This document shows positions 1-5,440 of a stretch of 7,001 nucleotides of DNA, piece by piece. The notes under the pieces were generated by a model, which had not been told where the DNA came from, did not search any database, and saw only the letters and a list, made by a program, of their open reading frames with translations. Both the position numbers and the translations under genes were made by a program. Within the stretch, counting starts at the first letter, position 1; the number at the start of each line of letters is the position of its first letter. The DNA comes from Deltaproteobacteria bacterium (GTDB lineage Bacteria; Desulfobacterota; Syntrophia; Syntrophales; UBA2192): the NCBI GenBank assembly GCA_026388445.1, contig JAPLJU010000192.1:1-7001 (forward strand), written 5' to 3'.

Positions 1-333
1 AATCAAAGCGCAGACAAAAGCAAAGGCCGCCGGGTACTGCCACGAGAAACCGTACTTCAGGTACAGCACCAGGGAGAGAACCGCCGTGATCGCCTCCACG
101 ACGGGGTACTGCAGGGAGATCCTGCCTCCGCAGTCACGGCACTTTCCCTTGAGGATGAGGTAACTCAGGATGGGAATGTTGTCGGAATATCGGATGGCAT
201 GACCGCATTGAGGACAATGTGAAGCGGGGAAGACGATGGACTTATCCTGCGGCAGACGCCATATGCAGACATTCAGGAAACTGCCGATGGCCGCCCCTAC
301 GATAAAGAAAAATACCATCCAGAATAAATCCAT
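1..333 (-). CDS. pilD: Prepilin peptidase (type IV leader peptidase), N-terminal part, cut by window edge
   Basis: This is an inner-membrane aspartic protease that cleaves, and in many members N-methylates, type IV prepilins and type II secretion pseudopilins. My translation of the minus strand gives 111 residues with no stop before the edge. A first membrane helix (about residues 5-24) leads into GSFLNVCIWRLP (17-28), the family's N-terminal signature. A cytoplasmic zinc-type tetrad follows (CPHC at 40-43 and CRDC at 65-68), and then LQYPVVE (74-80). The catalytic GD and GxGD aspartates lie beyond the edge, since the family is about 250 residues long. The start is set by an in-frame stop 12 codons upstream with no other start codon between. 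No strong ribosome binding site precedes it. It lies 95 bases after the cupin gene on the same strand and may be read with it. Whether it serves pili or secretion (PilD or GspO) cannot be told here. Confidence 0.93.
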   Translation of the reverse strand, partial: MDLFWMVFFFIVGAAIGSFLNVCIWRLPQDKSIVFPASHCPQCGHAIRYSDNIPILSYLILKGKCRDCGGRISLQYPVVEAITAVLSLVLYLKYGFSWQYPAAFAFVCALI

Positions 334-381
334 AAGGAAAACGAACCTGCGAAAAGCGAGAAATAATCACCCGGGGAATCA

Positions 382-403
382 GATCGGCATTCGGCCGCCG
401 ACC
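382..403 (-). other. Short inverted repeat after the cupin gene
   Basis: A 7-bp stem (382-388 with 397-403, one G-U pair) and an 8-base loop sit about 26 bases downstream of the cupin stop codon, in the gap before the prepilin peptidase gene. No T-run follows in the leftward direction, so it is not a convincing terminator. It could be a weak attenuator or chance. Confidence 0.25.
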
Positions 404-428
404 TTGAGTTTCCGATCCGCCTTTTTCA

Positions 429-884
429 TCAGCCGTCCTTGCGGTCCCAGTCGTAGGAGATGTCGTTCTCATGGGGATCGACCCGGTATTCGTCGGGTTC
501 CCGGTAATGGTACATCTCCGTGGGGGTATTGATGACGACGGCCTCATCCGTGGAAATGCATTTGAAACCGTGAAAAACAAGAGGCGGGATATGGACGAGC
601 ACGGGGTTGTGCTCACCGGCGAAGATTTCGTTCACCTCCCCGAAGGTCTTCGAATCCCGGCGGCTGTCATACAGAACAATCTTCATCATCCCCCTGATCA
701 CCGCCATGTTGTCCGACTGTTTCTTGTGATAGTGCCAGGCCTTGACGACGCCGGGATAGGCCGTGGTCATATAGACCTGGCCGAACTGCGTGAAGAACTC
801 ATCATCCCTGCGAAGGATTTCCATGAGCCTCCCCCGCTCATCGGGGATGATCCGAAGCTTTTTGATCTTTACACCGTCGATCAT
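429..884 (-). CDS. Short RmlC-like cupin (dTDP-4-dehydrorhamnose 3,5-epimerase family)
   Basis: A 151-residue cytosolic cupin resembling dTDP-4-keto-6-deoxy-sugar epimerases or isomerases, which act on nucleotide-activated deoxysugars before they enter surface polysaccharide. Family marks include DERGRLMEI (15-23, compare the RG.F.E motif), GVVKAWHYHKKQ (45-56, compare RGLHYQ with the catalytic histidine), the IPPLVFHGF strand (99-107) and an EPDEYRVDP segment near the C-terminus. Canonical RmlC is about 180 residues, so this is the short variant, and it may do a single 3- or 5-epimerisation or another cupin reaction. The start is well supported: GGAGG at 891-895 lies six bases before the ATG. 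It is downstream of the nucleotidyltransferase gene on the same strand, separated by a repeat-filled gap, and the pair probably acts on the same activated sugar. Exact substrate not determinable. Confidence 0.85.
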   Translation of the reverse strand: MIDGVKIKKLRIIPDERGRLMEILRRDDEFFTQFGQVYMTTAYPGVVKAWHYHKKQSDNMAVIRGMMKIVLYDSRRDSKTFGEVNEIFAGEHNPVLVHIPPLVFHGFKCISTDEAVVINTPTEMYHYREPDEYRVDPHENDISYDWDRKDG

Positions 885-921
885 ATATCGCCTCCGGCGC
901 GGGATAAATCCAAAAGATAAA

Positions 922-1007
922 GGGTTCAGGGTAGAGGGCCTTTGGCCCTTTCTTACTACTCATCACTATCTTAATTGCTCACAACTCACAACCCACAACT
1001 CACAACT
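922..1007 (-). repeat. Composite heptameric intergenic repeat, copy 1
   Basis: Read on the minus strand this starts at the stop codon of the nucleotidyltransferase gene. It begins with four exact-period 7-base units (plus-strand CACAACT, CACAACC, CACAACT, CACAACT at 980-1007) and continues as looser heptads to about 955. A core GTAAGAAAGGGCCAAAGG (939-956) follows, containing a 6-bp stem and 3-base loop (935-940 with 944-949). It ends in CCC-type heptads, seen on the plus strand as GGGTTCA GGGTAGA GGG at 922-938. The order and the core match copy 2 at 3665-3820, where TTAGAAAGAGCCAAGG occupies the same place. No open reading frame here looks real. Confidence 0.7.
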
Positions 1008-1734
1008 ATTTTTTATTCGCTCCCGTCTTTGCCACCATGTTTCCGGCATACTGTAGGGATTCAAAGGTACCCGCATCGGTCCACCACCCTTCCAGTGTCT
1101 CCCAGGTCAGCGTCCCTTCCCGGATATAATGGTTGTTCACGTCGGTGATCTCGAGCTCGCCCCGATGTGAGGGCTTCAGCGTCTTGATCACATCGAAGAC
1201 ACCACCATCATACATGTAGATCCCGATGACGGCATAGCTCGATGCCGGCATGGCCGGTTTCTCGTCAATCCGAATGACCCGATCTTTCTCGAAGGCGGGC
1301 ACACCGAAGCGCTGGGGGTCCGGTACTTCCTTGAGGATGATCTTCGCACCCCGCTCCTGCTTTCTGAAATCCTCGACGGCTTTCAGGACATTCTTCTCGA
1401 TAATATTGTCGCCCAGCACAACCGCGATCTTTCCGCGATCGGCAAAGTGCTCCGCAAGGCCCAGGGCTGCCGCGATCCCCCCTTCCCCTTCCTGGTAGGT
1501 GTAATTCAGGTGCTTCAGCCCGAAGTCACTTCCGTTTCCCAGGAGCCTCAGGAAATCCCCGGCGTTGTTTCCACCGGTGACGATGAGAATATCCTTGATC
1601 CCGGCGTTGATGAGAGTTCGGATGGGATAGTAGATCATGGGCTCCTTGAAAACAGGGAGCAGGTGCTTGTTGGTCACCCGCGTCAGCGGGTAGAGGCGCG
1701 TCCCGAGACCGCCTGCGAGTACGATGCCTTTCAT
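1006..1734 (-). CDS. rfbA: Sugar-1-phosphate nucleotidyltransferase, short RmlA type (probable glucose-1-phosphate thymidylyltransferase)
   Basis: Makes an NDP-sugar (probably dTDP-glucose) from an NTP and a sugar-1-phosphate in the cytosol, the first step towards activated deoxysugars for O-antigen, capsule or glycoprotein. Visible motifs are the GGLGTRLYPLT pyrophosphorylase loop (8-18) with NKHLLPV (22-28), a metal-binding GDN (108-110), EKP (158-160), RGELEITDVN (191-200) and WWTDAGT (217-223), which corresponds to WLDTGT of RmlA. At 242 residues it is shorter than canonical RmlA (about 290) and lacks the C-terminal allosteric part. In the base-recognition segment it has GGIAAALG where RmlA has DGLAQAF, so the nucleotide preference is uncertain. 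Start: ATG with AAGGA about 7 bases upstream (1742-1746). The stop codon lies at the beginning of a heptameric repeat. It is divergent from ribD. Confidence 0.9.
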   Translation of the reverse strand: MKGIVLAGGLGTRLYPLTRVTNKHLLPVFKEPMIYYPIRTLINAGIKDILIVTGGNNAGDFLRLLGNGSDFGLKHLNYTYQEGEGGIAAALGLAEHFADRGKIAVVLGDNIIEKNVLKAVEDFRKQERGAKIILKEVPDPQRFGVPAFEKDRVIRIDEKPAMPASSYAVIGIYMYDGGVFDVIKTLKPSHRGELEITDVNNHYIREGTLTWETLEGWWTDAGTFESLQYAGNMVAKTGANKK

Positions 1735-1791
1735 TCTCTTTTCCTTCCGCCTGATGCCACCTGTGATGCTTGCGCCGGGAAAGTAGCTTCT

Positions 1792-1819
1792 CTTATAACA
1801 GGATCCGCAGTTACCTCAA
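1792..1819 (-). promoter_or_regulatory. Candidate sigma-70 promoter for the nucleotidyltransferase gene
   Basis: On the minus strand TTGAGG (1814-1819) and TATAAG (1792-1797) are separated by 16 bases. This would start transcription near 1785 and give a leader of about 50 bases before the ATG at 1734. Four to five matches per box; prediction only. Confidence 0.45.
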
Positions 1820-1862
1820 CAAAATATTCGCTGCAGAAGCCCCCGCATGCCGTGAATCTACC

Positions 1863-1891
1863 TTTACAGGACCCAAGAGATTCAGTATATA
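1863..1891 (+). promoter_or_regulatory. Candidate sigma-70 promoter for ribD
   Basis: TTTACA (1863-1868) and TATATA (1886-1891) lie 17 bases apart, with a second AT-rich hexamer TATAAA overlapping at 1888-1893. Transcription would begin around 1898, about 63 bases before the ribD start. It is back to back with the leftward promoter at 1792-1819. Confidence 0.5.
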
Positions 1892-1892
1892 A

Positions 1893-1912
1893 ACCCCTGA
1901 CGCTATAGGGGT
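1893..1912 (+). other. Inverted repeat at the predicted ribD transcription start
   Basis: ACCCCT (1893-1898) and AGGGGT (1907-1912) form a perfect 6-bp dyad with an 8-base spacer directly after the -10 box. A second small hairpin, GCAGA/TCTGC (1933-1948), follows in the leader. The first could be an operator-like dyad or an RNA stem. Its placement is suggestive but there is no direct evidence of function. Confidence 0.3.
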
Positions 1913-1960
1913 GGCCCCCGGAATATCCATGAGCAGAATAAAATCTGCAAATTACATTCC

Positions 1961-3112
1961 ATGATGAAGTCGAAAGTCGCAAGAACATCTGTCCTCAAAG
2001 ACGAATTCTATATGAAAGCGGCCCTGAGACTCGCCAGGAAGGGCGAGGGCCGGACCAGTCCCAACCCCATGGTGGGAGCGGTTATCGTCCGGGGAAGCCG
2101 CATTGTCGGTCAAGGCTATCACCGGGCATTCGGCGACAAGCATGCCGAGACCCGGGCGATCGAAAGCGCTTCCGGTGATCTGCGGGGTACAACGTTTTAC
2201 ATCACCCTCGAGCCCTGCAGCCATTTCGGGAAAACCCCGCCCTGTGTGGACCGGATTCTGGAGATAAAGCCCTCGAGGGTGGTCGTCGGATCGGCCGACC
2301 CCAACCCCCGGGTGTCGGGGAAAAGCATCCGGAGCCTCAGGCGTCACGGCATCGAGGTCACAACGGGGATTCTGGAAAAAGAATGCAGGGCGCTGAATGA
2401 AGTCTTTTTCAAGTACATGACGACCGGTTATCCCTTTGTCACCGTGAAATACGCCCAGACGCTCGATGGGAGAATCGCCACCCGATCAGGCCATTCCCGG
2501 TGGATCAGCTCACCGCCCTCCCTGACATTTGCGCACCGGTTGAGAAGCCTTCACGACAGCATTCTCGTCGGCTCGGAGACGATCCTCAAAGACGACCCCG
2601 AACTCACCTGTCGGTTGGTAAAGGGGCGAAATCCCCGGCGCGTGATCGTGGATTCCTCGCTCAAGATCCCCCTTTCCTCGAAGGTTCTCCTGGATCAGGA
2701 CAGGGCGAAAACCATGATTTTCACGACGACACACGGGCAGCGGGAAAAACTGAAAATCCTCGGCGACAGAGGCGTGGACATTCGTGTGGTCGAAGGGGAC
2801 CACCACGGCCGCCTTGTCCTCCGGAAGCTTCTGAAAGCCCTCGCTCAGGAAGGAATCTCCTCCATACTGGTGGAAGGCGGTTCGAGAATCATCACCTCTT
2901 TCCTGAAGGAGGGCCTGGCGGACCGGCTCGTCGTCATCACGGCCCCGAAGATTCTCGGAAAGGGAATCGAGGCTGTCGGCGACCTCGGCATTGACAAACT
3001 GGACCGGGCGATCCGGCTTGACATTAAAAAAATTATACGGAATGGCGATGACATCGTTCTCGACGCAAGGATAAAAAAAGGGCCCCCCGCTCACGGCAAA
3101 AAGAAGCGATAA
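1961..3112 (+). CDS. ribD: RibD: bifunctional diaminohydroxyphosphoribosylaminopyrimidine deaminase / 5-amino-6-(5-phosphoribosylamino)uracil reductase
   Basis: Catalyses the second and third steps of riboflavin synthesis from GTP: zinc-dependent deamination of the pyrimidine, then NADPH-dependent reduction of the ribosyl side chain. The N-terminal deaminase domain (about 14-145) carries TSPNPMVGAV (32-41), the zinc and catalytic motif HAE (61-63) and PCSHFGKTPPC (85-95) with both cysteines. The reductase domain (about 158-370) shows VKYAQTLDGRIAT (162-174), VGSETILKDDPELTCRL (203-219) and LVEGG (303-307). At 383 residues it is full length for the family, slightly extended by a basic tail (GKKKR). 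The start is the first of two adjacent ATGs (1961 or 1964). It has no clear ribosome binding site, and ATG 2012 inside DEFYMK is a less likely alternative because family members keep DEFYM. No other rib gene and no FMN riboswitch is near, so it looks detached from a rib operon. The antiterminator gene follows after 46 bases. Confidence 0.96.
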   Translation: MMKSKVARTSVLKDEFYMKAALRLARKGEGRTSPNPMVGAVIVRGSRIVGQGYHRAFGDKHAETRAIESASGDLRGTTFYITLEPCSHFGKTPPCVDRILEIKPSRVVVGSADPNPRVSGKSIRSLRRHGIEVTTGILEKECRALNEVFFKYMTTGYPFVTVKYAQTLDGRIATRSGHSRWISSPPSLTFAHRLRSLHDSILVGSETILKDDPELTCRLVKGRNPRRVIVDSSLKIPLSSKVLLDQDRAKTMIFTTTHGQREKLKILGDRGVDIRVVEGDHHGRLVLRKLLKALAQEGISSILVEGGSRIITSFLKEGLADRLVVITAPKILGKGIEAVGDLGIDKLDRAIRLDIKKIIRNGDDIVLDARIKKGPPAHGKKKR

Positions 3113-3158
3113 GACCCCTTAATGGATAAAACCGAAGAAAGGATGATCACCCGGCGCG

Positions 3159-3662
3159 ATGGCATGGTATGCCGTGCATACACGGAGTCGACATGAAGGG
3201 AAGGCCTGGCTGGGACTGACCCATAAATCGATTAACACGTTCCTTCCCCTGATCGAGGTGTGGAGTAAGCGAAAGGACCGGCGGAAGCGAATCCAGCTCC
3301 CCATGTTCCCCGGATACCTCTTCGTGGAGCTCCCCGTCGTAGACAACGCCGTGCGACTTGAAATCCTGAAGACCCACGGCGTCGTGAAGATTCTCGGCAA
3401 ACCCCGGGGAGCGGAACCGATCCCGGTGCCCGACGAGAAGATCGACGCGATCAAGCGCCTGATCGAGTCGAAGGTGGAAATACAGCACTATACCTATCCG
3501 AGAGTGGGGGAAGGGGCGAGGATCACGGACGGTCCCTTCAGGGGGATCGAAGGCGTCGTCATCCGCACAGATCTCAAGAAAGACCTCTTCGTGGTTTCTA
3601 TCGATATCCTGCAGCGCTCCGTGGCGATTGAGATTAAGGGGTTCCAAATAGAGAAATTATGA
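3159..3662 (+). CDS. NusG-family transcription antiterminator (RfaH/UpxY type)
   Basis: A 167-residue NusG paralogue predicted to bind elongating RNA polymerase and suppress pausing or termination, usually for long polysaccharide operons. The NGN domain (about 2-105) opens with WYAVHTRSRHE (3-13) and contains PMFPGYLFVEL (48-58) and THGVVKILG (72-80). A KOW-type C-terminal domain follows, VGEGARITDGPFRGIEGVV (116-134), ending in alternating hydrophobics typical of the beta-barrel. Length and HTRSRHE rather than the housekeeping NusG sequence favour the specialised subgroup. The start is fixed: an in-frame stop lies five codons upstream and the family aligns from this methionine. AAAGGA lies about 15 bases upstream, which is far for a ribosome binding site. 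Its target is not shown; the sugar-nucleotide genes across the ribD promoter are only an indirect hint. It is convergent with the metallo-beta-lactamase gene. Confidence 0.9.
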   Translation: MAWYAVHTRSRHEGKAWLGLTHKSINTFLPLIEVWSKRKDRRKRIQLPMFPGYLFVELPVVDNAVRLEILKTHGVVKILGKPRGAEPIPVPDEKIDAIKRLIESKVEIQHYTYPRVGEGARITDGPFRGIEGVVIRTDLKKDLFVVSIDILQRSVAIEIKGFQIEKL

Positions 3663-3664
3663 CA

Positions 3665-3820
3665 TAGTGGTCAGTGGTGAGTGATGAGTGGTTAGAAGGA
3701 CTGGATAGACCGGATAGACTGGACAGACCTTAAAAGACAGTGGTGAGTGGTTGGTGGTTAGTGGTTAGAAAGAGCCAAGGACCCTTGACCCGGAACCCGT
3801 TGCCCTTTACCCTGTTACCC
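3665..3820 (+). repeat. Composite heptameric intergenic repeat, copy 2
   Basis: Fills the gap between two convergent genes. There are two arrays of 7-base units of the form TNAGTGG: TCAGTGG, TGAGTGA, TGAGTGG, TTAGAAG (3671-3698) and ACAGTGG, TGAGTGG, TTGGTGG, TTAGTGG, TTAGAAA (3737-3771). A 9-base tandem array separates them. A core TTAGAAAGAGCCAAGG (3765-3780) follows, then CCC-led units CCCTTGA, CCCGGAA, CCCGTTG, CCCTTTA, CCCTGTTA and CCC (3782-3820). The last unit runs into the stop codon of the leftward gene. It shares order and core with copy 1 in the opposite orientation. Confidence 0.75.
3699..3729 (+). repeat. Nine-base tandem repeat within copy 2
   Basis: GACTGGATA, GACCGGATA, GACTGGACA and a partial GACC follow each other without gaps between the two heptad arrays. 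A related ACTGGATTA occurs at 5816-5824 in copy 3. Confidence 0.7.
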
Positions 3821-4816
3821 TATGAACGCTCCCGTCGCTTCATCGACGAGAAGATGGCCGAAGCCTTTGTACTTCGGTGAGAAGTGGAAGATGACCATCC
3901 TCTTCGCCTCCGCCCGTCTCGCCAGCATGCCTGCCTGTTTCGCCGTGAGGTGATATTTCTCCGCCGCCTTGTCCTTATCCTCTTCGAGGAAACAGGCCTC
4001 GATAAACATGATGTCCGATCGATGGGCGAGATCGGCAATCTTTCTCGCGTTTTCTTCGCTGTACACCACGTCGGAAATATAGCTGATCTTCTGGCCCGGT
4101 GTTATTTTAACTATTCTCTCCCGTAAATTTCCCAGACGGAAGGCCCTCTCGACAACTTTCTTTCCTTCGTCCTTCCACCAGGCCCGGATATCGGTGTCGT
4201 CCGGTTCGTCACAAAGGACCCGGTTTTTGAAATCCACCAACCATGCCCCTACGGGAAGACCCATCTCCAGCAAAACGTTTTTCTTGATGTTGATCTTCTT
4301 TTTTTCCTCCAGGGAAAAGGCCAGACAGGGGATCTTGTGGTCGAGAAAGACACCCCGAACCGTGTAGTGGGGTGCGTCCGTCACCAGACCATCAAATGTG
4401 ACCTTTTCTTCATTCACCGTCCGGGCCCGGAAGGCCTCCTGGCACAGGTACCTTCGCAGCGCTCTGTGGTCGGGGTGGATCTCCGTGACGAGGAGCTCGA
4501 AGTCATTCTCGTAATTCTCCACGAGATTCCAGGTGTAGGCCCCGAGCTTGCTTTCGAGATTCGCAATAAAGCCCGGCGGTCCGAAGAGGGAAAGGTGCTT
4601 GTCCCGGCCCAGGCACAGCCGGAGCATCTGGTCAAAACCGATGAAATGGTCCATGTGGGTGTGAGAGATAAAGATCTGCGTGGCCTTGAGGATGAGGCGC
4701 GGAACCAGCGCGTGAAGATCCCCGAGATCGAAGAAAATCGTCTCCTTCCGGAACTTGAATTCCACGTAAGCGCCGGGATCCCCGAAAGGATCATTGACAA
4801 GGTGGGCATTGAACAT
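3815..4816 (-). CDS. Metallo-beta-lactamase-fold hydrolase, ribonuclease Z-like
   Basis: A 333-residue two-metal hydrolase of the RNase Z/ElaC-like group; family members cut tRNA 3' trailers or act on other phosphodiesters. Numbering from this start, the zinc motif SHTHMDHF is at 51-58, FLDHKIPCLAFS at 158-169, SYISDVVYSEENA at 265-277, HLTAKQAG at 289-296 and HFSPKY at 311-316, so all metal-binding histidine motifs of the RNase Z plan are present. The usual GDT aspartate strand appears as SD. I chose ATG 4816 (MFNAHLVNDP). An upstream ATG at 4876 would add 20 residues, but these are encoded by a palindrome and begin very close to the predicted transcription start. Neither start has a good ribosome binding site. 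The stop codon lies inside a CCC-heptad repeat. True tRNA processing is not proven; many homologues are annotated 'ribonuclease Z' by similarity only. Confidence 0.87.
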   Translation of the reverse strand: MFNAHLVNDPFGDPGAYVEFKFRKETIFFDLGDLHALVPRLILKATQIFISHTHMDHFIGFDQMLRLCLGRDKHLSLFGPPGFIANLESKLGAYTWNLVENYENDFELLVTEIHPDHRALRRYLCQEAFRARTVNEEKVTFDGLVTDAPHYTVRGVFLDHKIPCLAFSLEEKKKINIKKNVLLEMGLPVGAWLVDFKNRVLCDEPDDTDIRAWWKDEGKKVVERAFRLGNLRERIVKITPGQKISYISDVVYSEENARKIADLAHRSDIMFIEACFLEEDKDKAAEKYHLTAKQAGMLARRAEAKRMVIFHFSPKYKGFGHLLVDEATGAFIG

Positions 4817-4847
4817 AAGGGGTCTGAAAAAGCAAGGCAAGCACGAA

Positions 4848-4867
4848 CCCCGCAGCTTGACGCGGGG
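4848..4867 (-). repeat. GC-rich palindrome in the leader of the metallo-beta-lactamase gene
   Basis: CCCCGC (4848-4853) and GCGGGG (4862-4867) form a perfect 6-bp stem with an 8-base loop, flanked by A/T-rich DNA. It lies between the predicted leftward promoter and the ATG at 4816, so the transcript leader would fold here about 30-50 bases upstream of the start. Its compact form resembles dispersed intergenic palindromes, but only one copy is visible here. Confidence 0.45.
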
Positions 4868-4893
4868 AGCTTTCATGGATGCATTTTTTTATC

Positions 4894-4923
4894 AATCTAC
4901 ACCAGCCGGCCTGGGCAAGTCAA
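4894..4923 (-). promoter_or_regulatory. Candidate promoter for the metallo-beta-lactamase gene
   Basis: On the minus strand TTGACT (4918-4923) and TAGATT (4894-4899) are 18 bases apart. The predicted start near 4887 would leave a leader of about 70 bases to ATG 4816 but only about 10 to ATG 4876. Confidence 0.4.
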
Positions 4924-4981
4924 GGAAGGGCCCCTGCCCGCCATACGAGACTCGCGGGATTCACCAAAACCTAAAAAGTGC

Positions 4982-5010
4982 TTGACATTCCTAGCTATTC
5001 ACGCTTTTAT
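4982..5010 (+). promoter_or_regulatory. Candidate sigma-70 promoter for the ferredoxin/oxidoreductase remnant
   Basis: A consensus TTGACA (4982-4987) is followed after exactly 17 bases by TTTTAT (5005-5010, four of six matches). Transcription would start near 5017, about 43 bases before the ferredoxin ATG. Confidence 0.5.
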
Positions 5011-5059
5011 TCGCAGCATTGCTCTTCACCCTCATCTTCAAGAAAGGGACTTGCGTTCC

Positions 5060-5269
5060 ATGAAGGCCTACATCACCATCAACAAGGAACTCTGCAAGGA
5101 ATGTCATCTGCGCATCTACGCATGCAAAAGGACGCTGATCGTCCCGACGGAGGAGCTCAATTCCAGGGGATACCACCCCGTCGTCTTCAATAATGGCGAA
5201 ACCTGCACAGGTTGCGCCCTCTGTGCCACCATCTGCCCCGAAGTCGCCATCGAGGTCTATCGTGAATAA
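5060..5269 (+). CDS. 2x[4Fe-4S] ferredoxin, 2-oxoacid:ferredoxin oxidoreductase delta subunit (VorC/KorD-like), one cluster cysteine missing
   Basis: A 69-residue ferredoxin of the type that carries electrons from the catalytic subunits of 2-oxoacid (branched-chain or 2-oxoglutarate) oxidoreductases to external ferredoxin. The second cluster motif is complete: CTGCALCATICP, cysteines 49, 52, 55, 59. In the first, CKECHLRIYACKR, the expected pattern is C-x2-C-x2-C-x3-C. Cysteines 12, 15 and 22 are present but residue 18 is arginine (CGC, one base from the cysteine codon TGC). The GYHP segment (38-41) between clusters is typical of these delta subunits. GGGA about 10 bases upstream is a plausible ribosome binding site. 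A longer in-frame reading upstream is antisense to the hydrolase gene and is not used. The stop overlaps the alpha-subunit start by 8 bases, as in a translationally coupled operon. Given the broken gene behind it, this may be decaying, or the arginine may be a sequence error. Confidence 0.85.
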   Translation: MKAYITINKELCKECHLRIYACKRTLIVPTEELNSRGYHPVVFNNGETCTGCALCATICPEVAIEVYRE

Positions 5270-5440
5270 GATCCTGATTCAGGGCAACTGGGCCATCGGA
5301 GAGACGGCCATCCGCGCCGGGTGCCGGTTCTACACCGGCTACCCCATCACCCCGCAGAACGAGCTGACGGAATACATGGCCGACCACATGCGGAAGGCGG
5401 CACTTTTATCCAGGCCGAAAGCGAGATCGCGGCCAGCATC
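5262..5440 (+). pseudogene. 2-oxoacid:ferredoxin oxidoreductase alpha subunit (VorB/KorA) N-terminal remnant, frameshifted and truncated
   Basis: Starts at GTG 5262 with GAGG six bases upstream (5252-5255), overlapping the ferredoxin stop. The first about 45 codons are a clear alpha-subunit N-terminus (pyrimidine-binding domain of the pyruvate:ferredoxin oxidoreductase superfamily), with GNWAIGETAIRAGCRFYTGY and then PITPQNELTEYM. After AAG 5394-5396 the homology moves to another frame: GGTFIQAESEIAA is read from 5399, meaning one base is missing around 5397-5398. The original frame stops at 5448-5450. Family alpha subunits are about 350-380 residues and continue after QAESEIAA with an INMV.GA segment. 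Here homology ends at about 5435-5440 and ACT-domain sequence begins. The rest of this gene, and the beta and gamma subunits expected next, are absent. I read this as a deletion remnant; an assembly join is the alternative. Confidence 0.82.

Noticed and set aside
242..616. Minus-strand frame overlapping both the cupin and prepilin peptidase genes
   Set aside because: Low-complexity, S/T/R/P-rich translation in a shifted frame over two recognised genes; a shadow.
1741..1960. Possible FMN riboswitch ahead of ribD
   Set aside because: The conserved RFN sequence blocks and multi-stem layout are not present; only two small dyads are seen.
3122..3196. 24-codon open frame overlapping the antiterminator start, possibly a leader peptide
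   Set aside because: No ribosome binding site, no regulatory residue run and no attenuator hairpin; length is within chance.
3665..3820. CRISPR array or telomere-like array
   Set aside because: Units are 7 bases, degenerate and without spacers, and there are no cas genes. CCC-led units are telomere-like only in appearance.
4337..5058. Long open frame leading into the ferredoxin (310 codons in total)
   Set aside because: Its first 480 bases are antisense to the well-supported hydrolase gene and its translation resembles no protein until the ferredoxin ATG at 5060.
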